Positions 42,511-50,367 of a DNA stretch of 56,378 nucleotides are shown here, piece by piece. The stretch lies in the NCBI GenBank assembly GCA_034409055.1, contig DAOUMU010000022.1:1-56378 (forward strand), in the 5' to 3' direction. Every line of letters starts with the position of its first letter. Position 1 is the first letter of the stretch. Under the pieces are notes generated by a model. It had not been told where the DNA came from. It saw nothing but the letters and a program-made list of their open reading frames with translations, and searched no databases. The DNA comes from DAOUMU01 sp034409055. GTDB taxonomy: Bacteria; Chloroflexota; Anaerolineae; 4572-78; J111. Made by a program: the position numbers and the translations under genes.

Positions 42511-42777
42511 ATGCAACTGGCTAAAGTAATCGGTACGGTAGTGGCCACCCGCAAAGAAGAAGCTCTGGTCGGATTCAAATTGCTGGTGCTGGAAGTTGAG
42601 AATCCTGGTGGCAATTCACCGAATGGTGAGCGCCTGGTGGCGATTGATGCTTTGGGCGCAGGTATCACCGATACGGTCCTTTTTGTGCGGGGTGGGGCAG
42701 CCCGGGTTAACCTCCCAACCCCGGTTCCGGTGGATGCGGCCATTGTTGGGATTGTAGATACGGTGGATATTGGCTAA
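42511..42777 (+). CDS. pduN: BMC-P pentameric vertex protein PduN
   Basis: An 88-residue EutN/CcmL-type vertex protein. QLAKVIGTVVATRKEEALVGFKLLVLEV at the start and the conserved VAIDALGAGITDTVLFVRGGAAR, then DAAIVGIVDTVD are diagnostic. Pentamers cap the shell's corners. AAAGGTGAC is upstream of ATG 42511. Its stop overlaps the pduO start by one base (TAATG). Confidence 0.95.
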   Translation: MQLAKVIGTVVATRKEEALVGFKLLVLEVENPGGNSPNGERLVAIDALGAGITDTVLFVRGGAARVNLPTPVPVDAAIVGIVDTVDIG

Positions 42778-43793
42778 TGAGCATTTATACCCGTGGCGGC
42801 GATACAGGTCAAACGTCATTGTTGGGTGGTGGTCGCGTTCCGAAGGACGATCCACGTGTAGACGTGTACGGCACGCTGGATGAAGCGACTTCGGCTCTGG
42901 GTATGGCTCGCGCGGCCACCAAGAGTGATGACATTTGTCGCAACATTATCGAACTGCAGGGCGAGCTAATCAACGTGATGGCCGAATTGGCTACGCGGCC
43001 GGCAGAGGCTGGTGCTCTGACCGGGCAGAAAAAGGTAAGCATCGTCGGGGTACAGCCGGCCCAGATAGCGTGGTTGGAGCAGAAGATTGACGCCTACGAA
43101 GCAGAACGGATTGCCACCGGCCAATTTGTCCGCCCCGGTGGCTCCCTGGCTTCTGCAGCCCTGGATTTGGCCCGGGCGGTTGTCCGGCGGGCTGAGCGAC
43201 GTTTCATCTCGTTGGCCCGGCAAGAGAAGGTCAATCCCAATGTATTGAAATATTTGAATCGACTGTCTGACCTGCTATACGTGATGGCCCGGATAGACGA
43301 GCAGCGAGAAATCGAACAGATCATCATGGAAAATCTGCACGCTATGTCTGGGTCAGACACAAATCTTCATAGCAGCTTTGAAGGAAGAAACGGAAAAATG
43401 ATGCTTACTTTAGCTGATTGTGATAGGATGATCGATGCAGGCATCAAACGGTCTCGGGAAATTGAGGTACCGATGGTATTGTCGGTGGTCGATGAGAGCG
43501 GCAATGTGATTGAGACTCGCCGGATGGACGGCGCGTTGGGCGTCAGCATTAACCTGGCTCCGCACAAGGCATTTACCGCTGCTACGATTCGAATGTCGAC
43601 CCACGAACTGGCCAAGTTGGCCCAACCGGGAGCTCCCCTTTACGGGATCGAAGTCAACATGCCCAAGTTGACCCTCGTCGGTGGAGGTTTGCCGGTGCAG
43701 AAAAACGATACGGTCGTTGGCGCCGTGGGTGTGAGCGGTGGTTCGGTCGAGCAGGATTTGGACGTAGCCAGGGCGATGCTAGCGGCATTTTGA
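42777..43793 (+). CDS. pduO: ATP:cob(I)alamin adenosyltransferase PduO with C-terminal GlcG/HbpS domain
   Basis: A 338-residue two-domain enzyme that makes adenosylcobalamin for PduC. Residues 1-190 are the adenosyltransferase with TRGGDTGQTSLLGGGRV and DVYGTLDEATSALG, and LDLARAVVRRAERRF near the end. Residues ~200-338 are a GlcG/HbpS (DUF336) domain as in full-length PduO (LADCDRMIDAGIKRSREI, VVDESGNVIE, APHKAFTAATIRMST). In Salmonella the C-terminal domain binds haem. Start ATG overlaps the pduN stop. Confidence 0.94.
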   Translation: MSIYTRGGDTGQTSLLGGGRVPKDDPRVDVYGTLDEATSALGMARAATKSDDICRNIIELQGELINVMAELATRPAEAGALTGQKKVSIVGVQPAQIAWLEQKIDAYEAERIATGQFVRPGGSLASAALDLARAVVRRAERRFISLARQEKVNPNVLKYLNRLSDLLYVMARIDEQREIEQIIMENLHAMSGSDTNLHSSFEGRNGKMMLTLADCDRMIDAGIKRSREIEVPMVLSVVDESGNVIETRRMDGALGVSINLAPHKAFTAATIRMSTHELAKLAQPGAPLYGIEVNMPKLTLVGGGLPVQKNDTVVGAVGVSGGSVEQDLDVARAMLAAF

Positions 43794-43821
43794 ATTTTGA
43801 AGCATATCTATCTCAACAAGA

Positions 43822-43933
43822 GGGTGCGTCCCAAAATTTGGGAAAGCACGGGGGACGGCGGCGACCGAAGGAAGTGTATCCCCCCGAATCCCCCCTGGTT
43901 TGTCCCAATTTCCTAAAATCTGGGACGCACCCC
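43822..43933. mobile_element. MITE-like element inside the pdu operon (GGGTGCGTCCCA ends)
   Basis: GGGTGCGTCCCAAAATTTGG (43822) and CCTAAAATCTGGGACGCACC (to 43932) are inverted repeats bounding about 112 bases between pduO and pduP. It is a cousin of family 1 and contains no gene. Confidence 0.65.
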
Positions 43934-43978
43934 AACAAGAAGGCCCGGTTAGGGTGGTTTTTTGAGTGAGGAGGATGT

Positions 43979-45388
43979 ATGACTATTCAATTACAGGACA
44001 CCCAGATCGACGAAATAATCCGCCGGGTGTTGGATCAAATGGAGGCGGATCGGATTCCGATGCCGGTCGGTGGCTTGCGGGGTATCTTCGCCTCGGCTGA
44101 CGAGGCTCTGGCCGCAGTTGAGCGGGCGCAGAGTTGTTACCGGCAGGTCAGTATTGCCAAGCGCAAAGCGATGATCCGGGCAATCCGTGAGGTGGCTATT
44201 GAGCAAGCCCAGCGGTTGGCCAAAATGGCGGTGGAAGAGACTAAAATGGGCCGCGTCTCCGACAAAGTGCTCAAACATTTGTTGGTGGCGGAAAAGACTC
44301 CGGGTGTTGAAGATCTACCCAGTGCGGCCTACGTGGGTGACGACGGCCTGACGGTCGAGGAATGTGCCCCGTTTGGGACGATTCTGGCGATTACGCCCAC
44401 CACCAATCCGACAGCCACCATCATCAATAATGCTATCAGCATGCTGGCCGCCGGAAATACGGTCTACTTTGCGCCCCATCCCCGCGGTCTGCAGACCTCT
44501 ATCACCTGTATCGATCTTCTCAACGAGGCCATTGAGAACGCAGGCGGACCACCCAATCTGCTGGTCACCACCGACACCGTTGACCTGCAAGTAGTTCAGG
44601 ACCTAATGAAACATCCCAAGATTGCCCTGATCTGCGCGACTGGCGGAACCGCGGTGGTGGATCTGGCTTTGAGCAGCGGTAAACGAGCGATTGGGGCCGC
44701 AGCCGGCAATCCGCCGGTTTTGGTGGACGACACGGCCAATCCAGAGAAAGCAGCCAGAGATATCATTGCCGGTCACTCCTTTGACAACAACATGCCCTGT
44801 ACCTCTGAGAAAGAGGTTATCGTTACGACCGGTATCGCCGATGCTCTGCTGGGCTGCTGTAAGGCGGCGGAAGATGCGGTAGTTTTGGACCCAGGTTATC
44901 TCTCCCGTTTGGAAAACATTTTGTTGAAGGAAGACCACAGCGGCCCCAACGGAAAATATATCGGCCAAAATGCTAACGCAATTTTGCGGGAGTTGGGCAT
45001 CGAGGCCACCGACCAACTGCGATCCATTATTGTGGAAGTCGATAAGGACCACCCCTTTGTGCGTCATGAGCTAATGATGCCGGTGTTGGGCGTGGTGCGC
45101 GTCAGTAATTTTGAAGAGGCGGTCGATATCGCCGTGGAGGTGGAAGGCGATTTACGCCATTCGGCCATTATCCATTCCTCCAACATCTACCACATGAGCG
45201 AATTTGGCAAGGCTGTTAACACGACCGTCTTTGTCAAGAATGCGCCGTCCTATGCCGGTCTCGGCCTTGGCGGGGAAGGTTTCACCACCTTCACCATTGC
45301 CGGTCGGACCGGTGAAGGTATGACTACGGCCCGCACATTCACCAGGGTGCGACGCTGTACTTTGGTGGGAGCTTTCTCTTCGGTATAA
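43979..45388 (+). CDS. pduP: CoA-acylating propionaldehyde dehydrogenase PduP
   Basis: Oxidises propionaldehyde to propionyl-CoA, reducing NAD. The 469-residue enzyme has catalytic C274 in NNMPCTSEKEVIV, the ITPTTNPTATIINN nucleotide block, and CATGGTAVVD. The first ~20 residues (QLQDTQIDEIIRRVLDQM) form an amphipathic encapsulation peptide, as on Salmonella PduP. The start follows GAGGAGG closely (ATG 43979). It is separated from pduO by the MITE-like element. Confidence 0.95.
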   Translation: MTIQLQDTQIDEIIRRVLDQMEADRIPMPVGGLRGIFASADEALAAVERAQSCYRQVSIAKRKAMIRAIREVAIEQAQRLAKMAVEETKMGRVSDKVLKHLLVAEKTPGVEDLPSAAYVGDDGLTVEECAPFGTILAITPTTNPTATIINNAISMLAAGNTVYFAPHPRGLQTSITCIDLLNEAIENAGGPPNLLVTTDTVDLQVVQDLMKHPKIALICATGGTAVVDLALSSGKRAIGAAAGNPPVLVDDTANPEKAARDIIAGHSFDNNMPCTSEKEVIVTTGIADALLGCCKAAEDAVVLDPGYLSRLENILLKEDHSGPNGKYIGQNANAILRELGIEATDQLRSIIVEVDKDHPFVRHELMMPVLGVVRVSNFEEAVDIAVEVEGDLRHSAIIHSSNIYHMSEFGKAVNTTVFVKNAPSYAGLGLGGEGFTTFTIAGRTGEGMTTARTFTRVRRCTLVGAFSSV

Positions 45389-45473
45389 AATTCAACTCAC
45401 CTGAAGAGGTTTGAATTACACATAATCGGCTAAAAAGAATGATTCAGGCAACGAGTAAGTTAGGGTCGTGGAT

Positions 45474-45566
45474 TAAATAACTTGCCCATTTCGCTCGGTC
45501 CGGATTGCCAAATCCGGGCCATAAACCGCTGGATTTGGCAGCGGCAGCAAATGGGAAAGTTATTTA
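45474..45566. mobile_element. MITE-like palindromic element between pduP and pduS
   Basis: TAAATAACTTGCCCATTT (45474-45491) and AAATGGGAAAGTTATTTA (45549-45566) match at 17 of 18 paired positions. Inner arms GCCAAATCC and GGATTTGGC also pair. It could fold as a long mRNA hairpin between the two genes. Confidence 0.65.
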
Positions 45567-45594
45567 ACTCTCATTCCTTAACCAGGAGATTTCG

Positions 45595-46923
45595 GTGGAA
45601 AAAGCAACCCAGATCAAAGATGCCGTCAGAGAAGCGGGGGTGACCGGGGCCGGGGGCGCGGGATTTCCAACCCATGTTAAGGTGGCGGCCGAGGCCGAGG
45701 TGGTCATTGCCAACGGGGCCGAGTGTGAGCCGCTGTCTCACGTCGATCAGGAATTAATGATCAATCACGCGCCGAAGGTCGTGGTCGGCTTGCGGGCCGT
45801 CATGCAATCGACCGGGGCGAGCCGGGGCGTACTTGGGGTCAAGAAGAAGTATACTGAAGCCATCAGCGCTTTGCAGCAGGCCATAGGCGGCAGTGACGAC
45901 ATCACGATCTTTGAACTTGGCAACTTCTATCCTGCCGGAGATGAGCACGTGCTGGTGTACGACGTTTTGGGACGGGTAGTGCCGGAAGGTGGTATTCCTC
46001 TTAATGTTGGAGCGGTGGTCCAGAATATCGAGACTCTTTACAATGTTAATGCTGCCTTGCAAGACAAACCGGTTACAGAGAAGTATATCACCGTGATCGG
46101 TGAGGTGCCCCGGCCTATGACGGTTAAAGTACCCATCGGTATCACTTTGCGAGAAGTCATCGATTTGGCCGGCGACAGCCTGACTCCCGATCCATTCATT
46201 CTGGAAGGTGGGGCAATGATGGGCCACGTCGTTGGTGACTTGGATGAACCGGTCACCAAGCGGACCAAGCTGCTGCTGGTGCTGCCTTACGACCACCAAC
46301 TCAGCGCTCAGCGGCGGCAGCCTCGCAGCCAGTTCGAGTTACGAGCGATCTCAGCCTGCGACCAATGTTATATGTGCACCGATTACTGCCCCCGCCACGC
46401 CCAGGGACATGCCATTCAACCCCATAAGCTGATCTTGCTCTTGGCCTCCGGTATTCCCTTGACCGACGCCCAGATGGCCGGGGCGATGCTCTGCTGCGAA
46501 TGTCGCACCTGCAACTACGCCTGTCCGGTCCATCTGTCTCCAGGTGATATCGCCATTGCGGTCAAGCACGACCTGCTCAAAGGGGGGCTAAAAAATCCCT
46601 ACCACCGGCAAACGGAAATTAATCCGTACCGAGATTTTCGGCGGGTGCCGATGAAACGGTTGGTGAGTCGGTTGGGGCTGAGCCGGTACGACGTGCCGGC
46701 GCCATTGACAGAGGTCTCGGCCACCTTTAAGCAGGTCAAGCTGAAGTTGAGCCAGCATATCGGGGCGCCAGCACAATCTGTCGTCGAGGTGGGAGATAAG
46801 GTGTCGGCCGGAGAGGTGGTTGGTCAGATCTCGCCAGGCGCTTTAGGCGCGCCGATCCATGCCAGTATCGATGGGACCGTCCGTGAAGTGACAACAGATG
46901 CGATAGTGATAGAGGCAACCTAA
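45595..46923 (+). CDS. pduS: PduS, RnfC-like iron-sulfur flavoprotein (cobalamin reductase)
   Basis: A 442-residue redox protein. The N-terminal Rnf/NuoF-like flavin part has VTGAGGAGFPTHVK, NGAECEPL; two [4Fe-4S] motifs follow: C255-x2-C258-x2-C261-x3-C265 (CDQCYMCTDYCP) and C300-x2-C303-x2-C306-x3-C310 (CECRTCNYACP). A C-terminal SLBB-like part ends it. In Pdu systems it reduces cobalamin and may pass electrons through PduT. It starts with GTG 45595 after CAGGAG. Confidence 0.93.
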   Translation: MEKATQIKDAVREAGVTGAGGAGFPTHVKVAAEAEVVIANGAECEPLSHVDQELMINHAPKVVVGLRAVMQSTGASRGVLGVKKKYTEAISALQQAIGGSDDITIFELGNFYPAGDEHVLVYDVLGRVVPEGGIPLNVGAVVQNIETLYNVNAALQDKPVTEKYITVIGEVPRPMTVKVPIGITLREVIDLAGDSLTPDPFILEGGAMMGHVVGDLDEPVTKRTKLLLVLPYDHQLSAQRRQPRSQFELRAISACDQCYMCTDYCPRHAQGHAIQPHKLILLLASGIPLTDAQMAGAMLCCECRTCNYACPVHLSPGDIAIAVKHDLLKGGLKNPYHRQTEINPYRDFRRVPMKRLVSRLGLSRYDVPAPLTEVSATFKQVKLKLSQHIGAPAQSVVEVGDKVSAGEVVGQISPGALGAPIHASIDGTVREVTTDAIVIEAT

Positions 46924-46924
46924 G

Positions 46925-47494
46925 ATGATCAAAAGAGCTGAAACCCCTAAACGAGCCATTGGCCTGATTGAGCTGCGGAGCATTGCCCGCGGTATGAAAA
47001 CAACCGATACGATGTTGAAACAGGCTAACGTGGAGTTGTTGCGGGCCCACGTGGTCTGTCCGGGTAAGTATATTATTCTGATTGCCGGGGCGATCAGCCA
47101 AGTGCGCAGCGCCATCGAGGCCGGGCAAGAAGTGGCGCCGGAGGTGGTGGTGGATACTTTTGTGCTGCCCAACGTCCATCCCAGCATTTTTCCAGCGCTG
47201 ACGGCTACGACCGAGATTGAGACCGTGCGCGCCGTGGGGGTGATCGAGACCTTCTCGCTGGCGGCTTCCATTGTAGCAGCCGACGTGGCGGTCAAGGCCG
47301 CGCCGGTAGATTTGATCGAAATCCGATTGCCTTTTGCTCTGGGCGGTAAGGCCTTTGTGGTCTTTACCGGCGAAGTGAGTTCGGTGCGCAGCGGGGTCAA
47401 TAGCGCCGTCGAGAAGCTAAAAGATGAAGGTGTCATCGATTCCTTTGTGGTAATTCCGTCGCCACATAAGGATTTGATCGAGAAATTACTATAA
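46925..47494 (+). CDS. pduT: Tandem BMC-T shell protein, PduT-like
   Basis: A 189-residue protein with two BMC domains (about 10-95 and 100-189): AIGLIELRSIARGMKTTDTM, pore loop VVCPGKYIILIAG (C45) in the first, and AVGVIETFSLAASIVAADVAV with pore loop PFALGGKAFVVF in the second. PduT carries a [4Fe-4S] cluster through a Cys in its second domain, as I recall; here the second half contains no Cys at all, and C45 is the only one. It starts one base after the pduS stop. It probably still forms a trimer with a central pore. Confidence 0.85.
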   Translation: MIKRAETPKRAIGLIELRSIARGMKTTDTMLKQANVELLRAHVVCPGKYIILIAGAISQVRSAIEAGQEVAPEVVVDTFVLPNVHPSIFPALTATTEIETVRAVGVIETFSLAASIVAADVAVKAAPVDLIEIRLPFALGGKAFVVFTGEVSSVRSGVNSAVEKLKDEGVIDSFVVIPSPHKDLIEKLL

Positions 47495-48707
47495 ATGGAG
47501 ACGGTGCATTACGACCTGACCTCCATTCTGTTCTACGGCGACTATGAAGGGAGCGCCCTGGGTCGATTATGGCTACTCTCGCGACCATCGTCCCGATAAA
47601 CCTCAACTCAACCTGGGTTTGAGCGCCACTGCTGACGGCGAGGCGGTCTTACTTCAAGCTCAAAGAAAAACTCTCCCCGAAAGCATACCAGCGAATGGCT
47701 CACTGGCGCAAGAAACGAGGCATCCGGGGAAAGGCTCCCAAAACTCGCCCCGTCCATTTCTGGATGCGAGCCGTCATCACGCCAAGCGTGGACCCCGAGC
47801 GTCAGGAAAGGGATGCCGCTAGCCGTCAGAAGCGTATCCAACTCTATCAGAGCCAGTTGGACTGGGTGCAAGAGCGTCTCAACAAGGGGCGCTACTATGG
47901 CGATCCCGATTGGGTGGCCGGAAAACTGGCCGACCTGGCCGCCGAATTCAAGGACGTGCGGGACTTTGTCAAGGTGACCTTCAGCCAGCCAGAGGAGGTG
48001 ATGAAACTGACCTATCAACTTCGTCCCAACAAATCGCCCAGGCCGCCCAACTGGATGGCCGCTGGATGCTGGTCACCAATCAGCCCCCCGAACCTGAACA
48101 ATCCCCCCTCGACTATCTGGACTGGATGGTCAGCATCTACAAGAACCACCGCCACATCGAACGACGCATGCGCAATCTCAAGAGCGACCTGCCCATTCGT
48201 CCCATTTATGCCCATCGGGACGAGGTCATCATCCCCCTCTGTTTGGTTTGCGTCCTGGCCCTGATGGTCTACACGCTCATCGAGCGAGACTGTCAGGCCA
48301 ATCCGGCTCTGCTCCAGGCCGGTTTGACCACTACCGACCAACTCCTGACAGCCCTGGGAGGACATTGCTTGACCATCCTTCATACCCCCTCCGGCTACCA
48401 GATTTTCTGGTTCGATACCCCGACTGATATCCAAACCTTGATCTGGGCACAGTTTGGATTACCGAACCCAGGGGATAGTGCGCCTACGGTGCGTCTCGTC
48501 GACCAAGATGGAGACACAACAGGAATTTCTCTACTCCTTCTCGTTCAGAAGGAAGGAATTGTAGGAACGAGGGCCGTTTATCCGACCCAACCATCCCCCC
48601 TCCAGACGAGGGTGGGCACCGTTCAGACGCCCTATCTGCCCATCTTTGCAATTGTCAAGGTGCTTACTTTATGTTATGCTGAAAATGAATTTTACCAATT
48701 TCAGTGA
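47495..48707 (+). pseudogene. Decayed IS1634/IS4-type transposase
   Basis: Fragments of one transposase appear in several frames: YDLTSILFYGDYEGS, then YGYSRDHRPDKPQLNLGLSATADG after a shift, then a segment with WRKKRGIRGKAPKTRPVHFW and VQERLNKGRYYGDPDW in another frame, and finally SIYKNHRHIERRMRNLKSDLPIRPIYAHRDE. Frameshifts and an internal deletion leave no full-length enzyme, and the N-terminal part is missing. It begins right at the pduT stop. Confidence 0.75.
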
Positions 48708-48721
48708 TTTCATTTTCAGCA
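48677..48721. repeat. 13-bp inverted repeat after the transposase remnant
   Basis: TGCTGAAAATGAA (48677-48689) and TTCATTTTCAGCA (48709-48721) with a 19-base loop. It may be a terminal repeat or a terminator-like hairpin; a family-1 end follows at 48743-48764. Confidence 0.6.
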
Positions 48722-48780
48722 GTCATTCAATGTTTCAATCCTGCCCCAGAACTGAAATGCATCCTTGATGCAGGAGGGGG

Positions 48781-48810
48781 TTGTCAGCGGGGGGAGGATT
48801 GTGATATACT
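48781..48810 (+). promoter_or_regulatory. Promoter of the candidate small RNA
   Basis: TTGTCA (48781-48786), 18 bases, TATACT (48805-48810) with a TGA extension. Confidence 0.5.
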
Positions 48811-48816
48811 AAATCA

Positions 48817-48929
48817 AATGGAAAAGCCCCGGTTGCGGTGGGGCTTTGGCCGGATCAGGTGAGATGGGCACCCGGCCGGAGTGGTTGTAGGGGAAAAGCG
48901 TTGCCTGGTCAATTGGGTGGCGCTTTTTT
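48817..48929 (+). ncRNA. Candidate structured small RNA or attenuated leader
   Basis: Between a promoter and a terminator there is about 113 bases with no open reading frame. Hairpin 1: AAAGCCCC / GGGGCTTT (48823-48847). Hairpin 2: GGCCGG / CCGGCC (48848-48877). The final hairpin AAAAGCGTTGCC (48894-48905) / GGTGGCGCTTTT (48916-48927) ends in six T. It may be an RNA gene or a leader of the pentapeptide gene; the family is not one I recognise. Confidence 0.4.
48894..48929 (+). terminator. Terminator of the candidate small RNA
   Basis: A 12-bp stem with three G-T pairs followed by T6 (48924-48929). Confidence 0.6.
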
Positions 48930-48984
48930 GGTTGGTGGTAGGCGAGACGGCAGAAAACTATTGTGGCCGCCAAGGTGAATTAAT

Positions 48985-49917
48985 ATGTCACAAAGAGAGG
49001 ATCTCCAGAAAGAAATAGTAGAATGGAACCGCCGTTTACAAAGGCTCAAAGAGCAGCAAGCCCGGCTGGGGATAGACACCCCGCCCCAGGTTTTGAACGA
49101 AATTGAGGACACAAAAGCAAAGCTGGCAGAACTGAAAGCTAATCTGGAGGCGTTGGGAGAGACTGGCGTATCCTCCAAGGAGAGACAATACCAAATCGCC
49201 CTCCACTGGGCCGAAGATGACCGGAGCGTGAGTTTGTCTCGTTTTGATTTAAGTGGCGCTGACTTAGGGGCTTGTGACCTCGCTGGGGCCAATCTGAGTG
49301 TGGCCAATCTAAGCCAGGCCAGGCTGCCTCTGGCCAACTTGGGTGAAGCTAACCTGCGCCTGGCTAACCTGAGTAACACTGAACTCGGCAAAGCCAATCT
49401 CTTTCAAGCTGATCTGGGAGAAGCCAACTTAAGTAAAGCCAACCTGGGCGGGGCCAACCTGAAAGAGGCCAACCTGAGCAGAGCCAACCTGACCAAGGCC
49501 AACCTGGGTGAGGCCAACCTGGGCGAGGCCAACCTGTTTGGGGTCAACCTGAAAGAGGCCGACCTGCGCGGGGCCAACCTGGGCGGGGCCAACCTGAACG
49601 AGGCCGACCTGCGCGAGGCCGACCTGCGCAGGGCCATCTTGAGTCTGGTCAGTCTGATCGGGGCCGATCTGAGCAGGGCCAAATTGGGTAGGGCCTTCCT
49701 GTTGGAAGCCGACCTGCGCAGGGCCGACCTGCGCGTGGCCGACCTGCGTGGGGCCGACCTGCGTGGGGCCGACCTGCGCGGGGCCGACCTGCGCGAGGCC
49801 GACCTGCGCAGGGCCGACCTGCACGGGACCGATTGGCTCCAAGCCAGGTATAACCAGTACACAAAGTGGCCAAAAGGCTTTGAACCCAAAGCCGCTGGGG
49901 CGATCGAAGGAGTATGA
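48985..49917 (+). CDS. Pentapeptide-repeat protein with N-terminal helical hairpin
   Basis: A 310-residue protein. Residues 1-60 are two charged helices with QQARLGIDTPPQVLNEIEDT between them, a hairpin I associate with effector-linked proteins in Chloroflexota. Residues ~80-295 are about 40 pentapeptide repeats of the A(N/D)LxxA form, which fold as a right-handed quadrilateral beta helix. The repeats are very regular at DNA level (about 15-base periodicity, GCCAACCTG / GCCGACCTG), so recent expansion is likely. AAGGTGA lies upstream of ATG 48985. Function unknown. Long reverse-strand readings over this region are artefacts of the repeat. Confidence 0.85.
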   Translation: MSQREDLQKEIVEWNRRLQRLKEQQARLGIDTPPQVLNEIEDTKAKLAELKANLEALGETGVSSKERQYQIALHWAEDDRSVSLSRFDLSGADLGACDLAGANLSVANLSQARLPLANLGEANLRLANLSNTELGKANLFQADLGEANLSKANLGGANLKEANLSRANLTKANLGEANLGEANLFGVNLKEADLRGANLGGANLNEADLREADLRRAILSLVSLIGADLSRAKLGRAFLLEADLRRADLRVADLRGADLRGADLRGADLREADLRRADLHGTDWLQARYNQYTKWPKGFEPKAAGAIEGV

Positions 49918-49930
49918 AGTGAGACTGAAT

Positions 49931-50227
49931 TTAGTTTTCTTCGGTTGCCTCAGGCGCGGCGTTATCCTCCGCCTGGTCGCTCTGGTCATCGCCAGGCGCT
50001 GGCGTTTCGAGCAGAAGGTTATTACCCTGTGGCACGGGCGTTGGTTGCCTACTAACACGGCTCCGACCGCTAGCTATAAAGCCAATGGCCAAACTAAGAA
50101 TCATGACGCCACTAATGATATAGATCAAAATTTGCTGCTTGGTGATCTTCTTTTTGGGAGCGACCGCTGCTTTTGCCGGAGGCAGACTACTTCGCTTTCT
50201 TTTCTTTCTTTTCTTTGAGACAGGCAC
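49931..50227 (-). CDS. Small single-pass membrane protein with basic N-terminus
   Basis: A 98-residue protein: a strongly basic start (KKRKKRKRSSLPPAK, ten Lys/Arg), one membrane helix (about 30-52, ILIYIISGVMILSLAIGFIA), then an acidic Pro/Glu/Asp tail with PTPVPQGNNLL and DDQSDQAEDNAAPEATEE. It starts with GTG after GGAG seven bases upstream. It is divergent from the binding-protein gene. The family is common as an unnamed short protein in Chloroflexota; role unknown. Confidence 0.6.
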   Translation of the reverse strand: MPVSKKRKKRKRSSLPPAKAAVAPKKKITKQQILIYIISGVMILSLAIGFIASGRSRVSRQPTPVPQGNNLLLETPAPGDDQSDQAEDNAAPEATEEN

Positions 50228-50293
50228 AGGTTGACTCCAGATTTTATATTGTCACAAGGGGATTATACTTATTGCTTACTTTATTGGCAAGCA

Positions 50294-50321
50294 TTGACTC
50301 TAACAGGTGTACAGTTATAAT
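50294..50321 (+). promoter_or_regulatory. Promoter for the type I binding protein gene
   Basis: TTGACT (50294-50299), 16 bases, TATAAT (50316-50321), 47 bases before the ATG. Confidence 0.6.
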
Positions 50322-50367
50322 AGACAGGTTTTGTAGGGTATCTGAGGGCGCTTTTGGGAGCAGATCA

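Noticed and set aside
47495..48707. An intact transposase or a gene coupled to pduT
   Set aside because: The recognisable pieces lie in different frames and a central part is missing.
48985..49917. Regular DNA repeats that look like a CRISPR or minisatellite
   Set aside because: The 15-base periodicity is in frame and encodes pentapeptide repeats; there are no spacers.
49404..50058. Long minus-strand reading frames over the pentapeptide-repeat gene
   Set aside because: They are mirror images of the 15-base DNA repeat and read as RRSAPRRSA or AQVGPAQVG strings; the plus-strand protein has a good start and family.
50173..50367. Longer start for the type I binding protein
   Set aside because: It would include the promoter and push the lipoprotein signal 65 residues inside; ATG 50368 has a good site.
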